Source: Candidatus Sulfotelmatobacter kueseliae
GTDB taxonomy: Bacteria; Acidobacteriota; Terriglobia; Terriglobales; Acidobacteriaceae
NCBI GenBank assembly: GCA_900290255.1
Contig: OMOD01000127.1
Location: 56,083-95,332, forward strand
Direction of reading: 5' to 3'
Length of the DNA: 39,250 nucleotides
Of this stretch, positions 24,912 through 31,295 are shown in pieces (the first letter of the stretch is position 1; each line of letters begins with the position of its first letter). The notes beneath the pieces are model-generated. The model ran no database searches and was not told the origin of the DNA. It saw only the letters and a program-made list of their open reading frames with translations. The position numbers and the translations under genes are program-made.

Positions 24912-25175
24912 ATGGGCGCGCGGCGACGAAATGGAGGCGCAACGGGGCGCGCGCCCAAGCCTGGAAAAACCGTCCTACAAGAGTCCTTGCGACCGGAAGC
25001 GCGTAACTGGGTCGACTACCGGAACTTGCTGCCGCCGAAAAATCCAGCGGGCCACCGCGAAGCCAAGCGCCGCATAGCACAGATGCACGAATCGCATATC
25101 CACCCTCCCACCAACGGGATCGACTCGACCTATCCACAGGGGAGGAACCAACATCAGACTCTATCGGCACAATAG
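24912..25175 (+). CDS. Possible small protein of unknown function
   Basis: An 87-codon frame begins with ATG preceded by AAGGAAGG, a good ribosome-binding site. The product is basic and polar (RRRNGG..., EARNWVDYRNLLPPKNPAGHREAKRR...) with no membrane segment or known domain. The Lys/Arg-rich middle and ordinary amino-acid mix make it more plausible than the other small frames nearby. It lies in a repeat-rich gap, and the tail runs toward repeat DNA. I do not recognise it; it could be a degraded gene or chance. Confidence 0.25.
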   Translation: MGARRRNGGATGRAPKPGKTVLQESLRPEARNWVDYRNLLPPKNPAGHREAKRRIAQMHESHIHPPTNGIDSTYPQGRNQHQTLSAQ

Positions 25176-25273
25176 CGCCGCGCTATCGGGCGAACAAGGC
25201 ACGAGAGTGCCATCTTCGTGGCACGGAAGTAATAGGCGTAATGTGGGAAGTCAACCTATCTGGCGGTGGGTGC

Positions 25274-25304
25274 CCCATGTCTCGCTGCCTTTGCGAGACA
25301 TGGG
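25274..25304. terminator. Hairpin downstream of the Asp-box protein gene
   Basis: CCCATGTCTCGC, a 7-nt loop, then GCGAGACATGGG: perfect 12-bp arms. It lies about 77 bp beyond the stop codon of the minus-strand Asp-box gene. There is no T-tract, so it may be a non-canonical terminator, an mRNA-stabilising stem or another palindromic element. Confidence 0.4.
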
Positions 25305-25314
25305 ATATCGAGCG

Positions 25315-25358
25315 GTCGAGCTACGCTCGACCGGACAGCCAGGGGCGGCTGTCCCCAC
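25315..25358. repeat. Paired-hairpin intergenic element, copy 3
   Basis: Hairpin 1 is GTCGAGC-tac-GCTCGAC (25315-25331). Hairpin 2 is GGACAGCC, a 6-nt loop, then GGCTGTCC. It ends in CCAC, closely matching copy 1 at 2393-2436 and sharing the layout of copy 2. It is 22 bp from the 3' end of the Asp-box protein gene. Confidence 0.75.
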
Positions 25359-25380
25359 ATGATTTCCCTCCGAGCCGATC

Positions 25381-28300
25381 TCAGTGGGCGGCGACTTCCT
25401 CGTCTACCCGGCCGGCGGGCGGGACTACTACGGTCGAGAGACTGCCCTCGGCGGTAAGCTTCTGGAAAGCAGCCAGATCGCGGCGTTGCACGTCCTCCCA
25501 CCGTGCCAGCAGTTCCCCGCTCTGCCGCTTCAGCTTCTCGAACTGGCGTTGCTCGGCTTCGGTGGGGGCGGAGTCGGCGCCGCCCGCGTGCATGGCGAGG
25601 ACAGCCAGCTTAGCGTCCAGTTGCGGAGGATAGGCCAGCGAGTCTTCGTTGGAGCTGATGGTGAGGTTGACGATTTCGTCCCGGATCGCGACCAGCTTCT
25701 TTTCCAGATCGTCGGCCGCTGCGCCAATCGTCTTTGCGCTGACATTTTCCGGCAAACGGCGCTTCAACCCGGCCAGTTGCGAACGCACGTCCTGAATCTG
25801 ATTGACGGTGTCGAAGACGCGGTTGAGTTCGTCACGGGTTCCCAGCAGCAGGGTGAACTGCTGCTCCAGGTCGGCCTGGCTGACGTTCACCCGCGGATCG
25901 AGCTTCAAATCGAACCCTGCAGTCTGGCTTTGCCCGCCCACGGTCAGCCGCACCTGGTAATGGCCGGGAACGGCCACGGGGCCGCGCGCACCGCTTGTGT
26001 ACTCCCAGAGGTAATAGCCGGGAACATGGTGCGCCTCCTCGTAGCGCAGATCCCAGACGAAACGGTTCAAGCCCGCTTCCGGCTTGATCTGCTTTTCGGG
26101 CTTCTTGTCATCCGGATCGAGCGGCTCGTCCAGCGGCTCCAATTCTGCGCTGGAGTATCCGCGAATGACTTTGCCGGAAGCATCGAGGATTTCGATCTTG
26201 ACCTCCGCATCAGCCTTCGGCGCATCCTTGAGGAAGTAATCAATCACCGCTCCCGCGGGAGGATTCTGGCCAGCCCGCTTGGAAGGATGCCGTTCGCCGC
26301 CGGCTCCCGCCTGAATGCGATATGCCGTCGCGGGCGCGTACAGGAAAACGTCTTTCTGGGCGATCTCGTCGCGGTAATCGCGCAACGGACTCACGTCGTC
26401 GAGAATCCAGAAGGAGCGGCCGTGGGTGGCGACGACCAGGTCATTATCTTTGATCACGAGGTCGTGAACCGGCGTGGTCGGCAGATTTAATTTCAGGGGA
26501 CGCCAGTTCGCCCCGTCATTGAAGGAGACGAAGACGCCTTGCTCCGTACCGGCATAGAGCAGGCCGCGCTTCTTGGGATCTTCGCGCACCACACGCACGA
26601 ACGTGGTGTCGGGAAGCCCCGTGGTCAGCCTGGCCCAGGTCTTGCCGTAGTCGCTGGTCTTGTAGATATAGGGGCGCAGGTCGTCGAACTGATGGCGATC
26701 CACGGCTACGTAGGCGGTTCCGGCATCATGCGGCGAGGCATCAATCTGGCTGATGCGGCTCCACTCCGGTAAGTCTTTGGGAGTGATGTTGGTCCAGGTC
26801 TTGCCTTCATCCTGCGTCAGCTGAATCAGGCCGTCGTCGGTACCGACCCAGAGCAAGCCTTTCGTGATCGGCGATTCCGCCAGAGCGAAAATCGTGTCGT
26901 AGTACTCGGTGCCGGAGTCGTCGATCGTGATGTCGCCGCCGGAGACCTTCTGCTTGCTCTTGTCGTTACGGGTGAGATCCGGGCTGATGGCCTGCCAGTG
27001 CACGCCGCCGTCGGTCGTCTCAAACAAGCGCTCGCCGGCATGGTAGAGCGTGTTCGGGTCATGCGAAGAAATCAGGACGGGAGCAGTCCACTGGAAGCGG
27101 TGCTCGAGATTGGCGGCGCCGTGAGCATCGGAAGGCTCCGGTTGCTCGGTAACCGACTTCACCTGCCCAATGTGGCGATCGTAGCGCGTGAGGGTCGCCT
27201 GATAGTCCGCGGCATAAACAATGTTGGGGTCCGGCGGATAGGGCGCGATGTAGCCCGCTTCGCCGCCGCCCACGTCGTACCAGTCGCTGCGGTCGATCGA
27301 ACCTTCGTCGCTGCGGCTGGCAATGGCTACCGAGCCCGCGTCCTGCTGCGAACCATAGACGCGGTAAGGCGTCGCCGAATCGGTCATGACGTGGTAGAAC
27401 TGCGCGGTGGGCTGGTTGTCTTCGGCGGTCCAGCTCTGGCCACCGTCAATCGTCACGGTGACTCCGCCGTCGTTCGAGGCGATCATGCGGCGCGTGTCGA
27501 GGGGATCGATCCAGAGTCCGTGATTATCGCCGTGGGGGACTTTGACCTTGTTGAACAGGTGTCCGCCGTCAGTGGACTTGTAGGTTTCAACATTCATGAT
27601 GTAGACGACGTTCTCGTCGCGCGGGTCGGCAATGATGTGCATGTAGTACCAGGGCCGCTGCCACAGGCTGTGGCTGGGGTTCACCAGTTGCCAGGATTCG
27701 CCGCCGTCGTCCGAGCGATAGAGGCCGCCGTCAGGATTGTGAGCTTCGATCAGGGCGTAAACGCGCTCTGAGGTCGCGGCTACGTCCACGCCGATCTTTC
27801 CGTAAGGCCCTTTCGGCAGGCCATGCTCCTCGATGCGCTTCCAGGTTGTGCCGCCGTCCGCGGAGCGGTAAAGACCGCTGCCTGGGCCGCCGCTCGACAT
27901 GCTCCACGAGGTGCGGCGCGCCTGCCAGAGCGCGGCAAAAAGAATGTTGGGATTGTGCGGGTCGAAGGCGACATCAATGCCGCCCGTGTTCTCATCTTTG
28001 TATAGAACTTTCTCCCAGGTCTTGCCGCCATCGGTGGTGCGGAAGATGCCGCGTTCGGTGTTGGGACCGTAAGGATGGCCGAGAGCAGCCACGAAAACGA
28101 TGTCGGGATTCGTGGGATGAATAATGACCTTGCCGATAGCCCGCGAGTCGCGCAGGCCGACGTTTTTCCACGTCTTGCCCGCGTCGAGCGATTTGTAGAT
28201 GCCATCGCCATGCGAGATGTTGCCGCGAATACACGCCTCACCGGTTCCAACGTAAACCACGTTGGGATTGGAATTGGCCACGGCAATGCTGCCGATGGCC

Positions 28301-28692
28301 GACGTGCCTTCTTTGTCAAACACCGGCGACCAGGTTAAAGCACCGTCCGTGGATTTCCAGACTCCGCCACCGGTGGCGCCGAAGTAATACGTGGTCGGGT
28401 CGCCGGGAATGCCCGCCGCGGTCAGCGACCGTCCGCCCCGGAAAGGACCGATCAGGCGGTACTTCATTCCATTGAAGATTTTGTCCTCCGGCTTGGCGGA
28501 TTCAGAAGCATCGCTGCTCTCGGCCGCCGCCGGCTGGGCAGTCTGAGCGGTTTTCGCCGGCTTCTCCGATTTCGATGGGTGTTCGGGCTTGGCCTGAGAA
28601 AATGCAGCAGTGGCGAACAGAGTTGAAACTGCGATTACAAGAAACAAACGTGCGAAGAACGAATCATTCCTGCAAGAGCTGTCTGAGCCCAT
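25381..28692 (-). CDS. Secreted VPS10/sortilin-like Asp-box (BNR-repeat) beta-propeller protein
   Basis: A 1103-residue exported protein from ATG 28692, with a signal peptide (FFARLFLVIAVSTLFATAAFSQA, about 12-34) and a Lys/Pro/Ala-rich spacer. About residues 65-740 hold at least ten Asp-box motifs of the S/T-x-D-x-G-x-T-W kind (KSTDGALTW, RTTDGGKTW, RSDDGGESW, TQDEGKTW, KTSDYGKTW and others), which form one or more beta-propellers. The C-terminal 300 residues include a beta-sandwich-like part (AEVKIEILDASGKVIRGYS) and a coiled-coil stretch (about DLEQQFTLLLGTRDELNRVF onward, split by short loops). Databases often label such proteins glycosyl hydrolase, but I see no sialidase catalytic residues, so function is unknown. 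The alternative start at 28722 adds ten hydrophilic residues. It is in the same direction as PPK2, 120 bp downstream of it. Confidence 0.9.
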   Translation of the reverse strand: MGSDSSCRNDSFFARLFLVIAVSTLFATAAFSQAKPEHPSKSEKPAKTAQTAQPAAAESSDASESAKPEDKIFNGMKYRLIGPFRGGRSLTAAGIPGDPTTYYFGATGGGVWKSTDGALTWSPVFDKEGTSAIGSIAVANSNPNVVYVGTGEACIRGNISHGDGIYKSLDAGKTWKNVGLRDSRAIGKVIIHPTNPDIVFVAALGHPYGPNTERGIFRTTDGGKTWEKVLYKDENTGGIDVAFDPHNPNILFAALWQARRTSWSMSSGGPGSGLYRSADGGTTWKRIEEHGLPKGPYGKIGVDVAATSERVYALIEAHNPDGGLYRSDDGGESWQLVNPSHSLWQRPWYYMHIIADPRDENVVYIMNVETYKSTDGGHLFNKVKVPHGDNHGLWIDPLDTRRMIASNDGGVTVTIDGGQSWTAEDNQPTAQFYHVMTDSATPYRVYGSQQDAGSVAIASRSDEGSIDRSDWYDVGGGEAGYIAPYPPDPNIVYAADYQATLTRYDRHIGQVKSVTEQPEPSDAHGAANLEHRFQWTAPVLISSHDPNTLYHAGERLFETTDGGVHWQAISPDLTRNDKSKQKVSGGDITIDDSGTEYYDTIFALAESPITKGLLWVGTDDGLIQLTQDEGKTWTNITPKDLPEWSRISQIDASPHDAGTAYVAVDRHQFDDLRPYIYKTSDYGKTWARLTTGLPDTTFVRVVREDPKKRGLLYAGTEQGVFVSFNDGANWRPLKLNLPTTPVHDLVIKDNDLVVATHGRSFWILDDVSPLRDYRDEIAQKDVFLYAPATAYRIQAGAGGERHPSKRAGQNPPAGAVIDYFLKDAPKADAEVKIEILDASGKVIRGYSSAELEPLDEPLDPDDKKPEKQIKPEAGLNRFVWDLRYEEAHHVPGYYLWEYTSGARGPVAVPGHYQVRLTVGGQSQTAGFDLKLDPRVNVSQADLEQQFTLLLGTRDELNRVFDTVNQIQDVRSQLAGLKRRLPENVSAKTIGAAADDLEKKLVAIRDEIVNLTISSNEDSLAYPPQLDAKLAVLAMHAGGADSAPTEAEQRQFEKLKRQSGELLARWEDVQRRDLAAFQKLTAEGSLSTVVVPPAGRVDEEVAAH

Positions 28693-28811
28693 GTGAAGGT
28701 TTCTCCGGGAAGAAGTGGACAATGCGCTCTATGGTAATCTCCCCGGGGGCTGGCTGCAACGCGGCAGAGACTGCGGGTCGTGGAAAACCCGCACCTGACC
28801 GCGTCCGCCGA

Positions 28812-29690
28812 TTACTTCTTCGACAGGAGAACCTTCTTGGCCGCTTCCAGTTCCTTGCGCTTGGCGTCGTCCACCTTGGGATAAGCCAGATCAAGAGACT
28901 CGAGCGTGGCGACGATCACCGTCGACACCACCAGGCGCGTGAACCATTTGTTATCCGCCGGCACGACGTACCAGGGGGCATGTTCGCTGGCTGTGTTGCG
29001 GATCATAGCTTCGTAGGCTTCCTGATAATCGTCCCAGCATTGCCGCTCGCGAATATCCGCCGCCGAAAACTTCCAGTTTTTCTCCGGTTCGTCGAGCCGC
29101 TCGAGAAACCGCCGCTTCTGCTCTTTCCTGGAAACGTGCAGGAAGAATTTGCGGATGACGGTTCCGCCGCGCGCCATATGCCGCTCGAAACACCGGATGT
29201 CTTCGAACCGCTCGTCCCAGATGTTCTTGCCGATCAGACAGTCCGGCATCTTCTGACTCTTGAGGATTTCGGGATGAACCCGCACCACCAGCACTTCTTC
29301 GTAATATGACCGGTTGAAGATGCCGATGTGGCCGCGCTCGGGCAGGCAGCGGGTTGTCCGCCAAAGAAAATCGTGCTCTAATTCCAGGTCCGAGGGAGAT
29401 TTGAAGGAATAGACCTGGCAGCCCTGTGGATTCACTCCCGACATGACGTGTTTGATGACGCCGTCTTTCCCGGCTGCGTCCATGGCCTGAAAGATCAGCA
29501 GCATGGCCCAGCGGTTCTGGGCGTAAAGCTTGTCCTGCAACTCCGCCATGCGGGCAATGCCCTGCTGCAAGGCCTGAGCGGCATGCTCCTTCGAGCGCCA
29601 CTGGCCTGTATCCGCCGGATCGAAATCTTTGAGCCGGAAATGCTTGCCGCTGTCCACGCGGAAGGTGTTGGCAAGTTTGTCGGTCTTCAT
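28812..29690 (-). CDS. ppk2: Polyphosphate kinase 2 family protein (polyphosphate:nucleotide phosphotransferase)
   Basis: It moves phosphate from polyphosphate to AMP, ADP or GDP. The 292-residue protein is a single-domain PPK2. The Walker A motif is FQAMDAAGKDGVIKHV (Lys about 75). The Walker B-like motif is HIGIFNRSYYEEVLVVRVHP. The lid is RKEQKRRFLERLDEPEKNWKFS. TSEHAPWYVVPADNKWFTRL near the end is also conserved, with N-terminal residues TASEHAP. The motif set fits the one-domain PPK2 group used for AMP or ADP phosphorylation; the exact class cannot be decided by eye. AGAGGAA precedes ATG 29690. No ppk1 or exopolyphosphatase is near. Confidence 0.95.
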   Translation of the reverse strand: MKTDKLANTFRVDSGKHFRLKDFDPADTGQWRSKEHAAQALQQGIARMAELQDKLYAQNRWAMLLIFQAMDAAGKDGVIKHVMSGVNPQGCQVYSFKSPSDLELEHDFLWRTTRCLPERGHIGIFNRSYYEEVLVVRVHPEILKSQKMPDCLIGKNIWDERFEDIRCFERHMARGGTVIRKFFLHVSRKEQKRRFLERLDEPEKNWKFSAADIRERQCWDDYQEAYEAMIRNTASEHAPWYVVPADNKWFTRLVVSTVIVATLESLDLAYPKVDDAKRKELEAAKKVLLSKK

Positions 29691-29774
29691 TCTGAATTCC
29701 TCTGCATCAGAACATTAGACCGGACAGTGCACGATAGCAACCGGCGGACAAGAAGTGATCCAACCTTCACTGGG

Positions 29775-30233
29775 TCATGGAGTGCATTCTTTCACTCCGT
29801 TCAGCGACACCTTCTGCGGCGAGCCGGAGGCATTGTCGCTAACGTCGAGCGTACCGGCGGAATCGGCCAGCGACCACCGGACTGTGATCGCGCAGGACTT
29901 TCCCGCTGCCAGACTCGGTCCGCAGTTGCTCGCCTGGGTAAAAGCACCGGTGGTTGAGATTCCTTTGATGTCCAGCGGCGCCTTGCCCGGATTACTCAGG
30001 GTCGCGGTTCGAGTGTTGATGCACTGGCAGCCGGCATTGGGCACGTTCCTGCAACGGAACAGCAACCTTGTTGGCGACAGGGTGGCACTTGCCCCGGAGC
30101 TTCCCGAAGACCAAGAGTAGCTGTGCAACTCATCTCCCTGCGTGGCAGCCACCAGCACGGCGGGTCCGGCATGGATCGCCAGCGCAGTGAACACCAGCAC
30201 TGCAATAAAGCACAGCAATTTCCCTGATTTCAT
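29775..30233 (-). CDS. Small secreted choice-of-anchor-D (ASH/MSP-like) protein
   Basis: A 152-residue protein from ATG 30233 with an N-terminal signal peptide (KLLCFIAVLVFTALAIHAGPAV). The rest is a single immunoglobulin-like domain. The pattern TATLSNPGKAPLDIKGISTTG...FTQASNCGPSLAAGKSCAITVRW is the one seen in choice-of-anchor-D domains of Acidobacteriota extracellular proteins, here as one unit instead of a tandem array. Its Cys residues (C-x-C pair CQC, NCG, SCA, ECTP) suggest disulfides. A GGGGGAAG ribosome-binding site supports this start; the frame to 30383 has no better start. It may be an adhesive or periplasmic protein. It is 84 bp upstream of PPK2, with no functional link evident. 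Confidence 0.75.
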   Translation of the reverse strand: MKSGKLLCFIAVLVFTALAIHAGPAVLVAATQGDELHSYSWSSGSSGASATLSPTRLLFRCRNVPNAGCQCINTRTATLSNPGKAPLDIKGISTTGAFTQASNCGPSLAAGKSCAITVRWSLADSAGTLDVSDNASGSPQKVSLNGVKECTP

Positions 30234-30456
30234 TGTCTTCCCCCATTTCGATCGGACGAATCCGCCCCAAGAGGGGTCGGTACTGATGCCCGGGGCCTTA
30301 GGAGCCCATAACGTCAGGAAGGACAATAGGGCCGATGGGCTAGAAAGACGCACCCCACATCTAGGCCGAAAGCATGCGCTCAACTGGGATGCTTGTCAAT
30401 GCGGAGGGGTTAGCAACCGACCGATTTACTCGATAGTCAGAGCGACCTTCCCCGGC

Positions 30457-30735
30457 CTACGCGGGCAGGGGAGAAATGAACTCCAGGCCAAAGCAGAATC
30501 CGTTGCGGGAACGAACGATGGCCGAGACGCGCGAGTGGTAAGGCGCATCGAACTCCAGTTCGAGCAAGTCGCCCGGGTTCAGCAGGATACCGGCATACAG
30601 GACCATGCCGCCTTCACTCAATTCGGTGCCGCGGCCGGGAACCACCGTGGTCGAGAAGCCTTTGGAAGTCAGCACGCGGACGGGCAAGTCAACCGGAAGC
30701 CGGTTCCAGCGGCGGGTGTTCTGAAGATTCAACAT
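30457..30735 (-). CDS. PilZ domain protein
   Basis: A 92-residue single-domain PilZ protein from ATG 30735 (MLNLQNTRRWNRLPVDLPVRV). PilZ domains usually bind cyclic di-GMP through RxxxR and a D/NxSxxG motif. The first is present as RRWNR. The second reads ELSEGG, with Glu in place of Asp/Asn, so ligand binding may be altered. The remaining fold is typical: LELEFDAPYHSRVSAIVRSRNGFCFGLEFI. A TTG at 30774 would extend the N-terminus by 13 residues with no supporting ribosome site. It has no adjacent cyclic-di-GMP synthase or phosphodiesterase. Confidence 0.85.
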   Translation of the reverse strand: MLNLQNTRRWNRLPVDLPVRVLTSKGFSTTVVPGRGTELSEGGMVLYAGILLNPGDLLELEFDAPYHSRVSAIVRSRNGFCFGLEFISPLPA

Positions 30736-31011
30736 TGTTGTCCCATGATTGGCCCTGCGGGCAGAATCTATCAAATTACGAAGGGGAAATCGGCGACTGA
30801 TCGCGAGGACAAGGTAATCACCGGCAATCCGCTACTGTTACCAAAGGGCGCTTCGGGATAAGGCCCGACACCGCGCCCGGCGCGTCAGGAACGTCAATTC
30901 CGCGTGCTGCGCGGGGAACTGGTCACGAGCTACAAGCGCGTTCTCACGGCCGTAAGACCCGGAACGAACCGTAACTGATCTGAAATCATGGCCGGGATTG
31001 CTTCCGTCTGA
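30736..31011. other. 276-bp gap between PilZ gene and kinase-gene debris
   Basis: No gene, hairpin or promoter could be supported here. With the pseudogene fragments that follow, the stretch without an intact gene runs to 31295 (about 560 bp). Confidence 0.4.
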
Positions 31012-31107
31012 CTACCGCACTCCGTCCACCAGGAACAAATCCGACAACTCTCTGCAGAACGAATAGCCATAAGCTTTGCCGTCCGCTGTCACGCGCGCAT
31101 TCACTCC
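31012..31107 (-). pseudogene. C-terminal remnant of an acidobacterial kinase/TolB-propeller protein
   Basis: Read on the minus strand and ending at a TAG (31014-31012), the segment gives about 31 residues: GVNARVTADGKAYGYSFCR then ELSDLFLVDGVR. This matches the characteristic last residues of acidobacterial Ser/Thr kinases with a C-terminal WD40/TolB propeller (DGKxYxYSxxRxLSDLYLVxGL). Nothing recognisable of the gene remains upstream, so it is debris of a deleted gene. The call rests on my recollection of the family tail. Confidence 0.55.
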
Positions 31108-31205
31108 GAGCTCCCGTGGGATTTGCCGCGCCGGATTTAGGCTCGATCGGACCCTATCGGTTCTGGCGCAGGACCTCATGGAAGGGCCTGGTCTTCCACT
31201 GCTTC

Positions 31206-31290
31206 ACATCAAACGGTGTGGATACCCGCACGGATGTGTATTCGCTGGGCGTGGTGCTCTACGAACTGCTTACGGGCGTCTTGACCAAGC
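31206..31290 (+). pseudogene. Fragment of a Ser/Thr protein kinase catalytic domain
   Basis: On the plus strand the translation SNGVDTRTDVYSLGVVLYELLTG is a near-perfect match to kinase subdomain IX of Hanks-type kinases (DxRTDVYSLGVxLYELLTG). The activation segment before it and the C-lobe after it are missing. The reading continues as VLTKPCLEEKVEIKK over the 3' end of the TonB receptor gene. An upstream IGPYRF in the same frame resembles the usual N-terminal IGxYxI of these kinases, which would imply an internal deletion; this is weaker. The fragment is opposite in strand to the kinase-tail remnant next to it. Confidence 0.65.
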
Positions 31291-31295
31291 CCTGC

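Larger units (their letters stand above)
24704..25380. other. 677-bp intergenic region upstream of purQ
   Basis: From left to right it holds a 117-bp composite inverted repeat (24758-24874), a possible small gene (24912-25175, low confidence), a 12-bp-arm hairpin (25274-25304) and the third paired-hairpin element (25315-25358). It lies between the 5' end of purQ and the 3' end of the Asp-box protein gene, both on the minus strand, so the right-hand hairpins may end transcription of the latter. The minus-strand frame at 24700-25170 is a translation of repeat DNA and is rejected. Confidence 0.5.

Noticed and set aside
24700..25170. 156-residue open frame on the minus strand upstream of purQ
   Set aside because: It spans the composite repeat at 24758-24874 and reads through repeat units; no domain is visible.
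25381..28692. Glycosyl hydrolase or sialidase activity for the Asp-box protein
   Set aside because: Asp-box motifs are structural. No sialidase catalytic Arg triad or Tyr/Glu pair could be placed, so no enzymatic activity is claimed.
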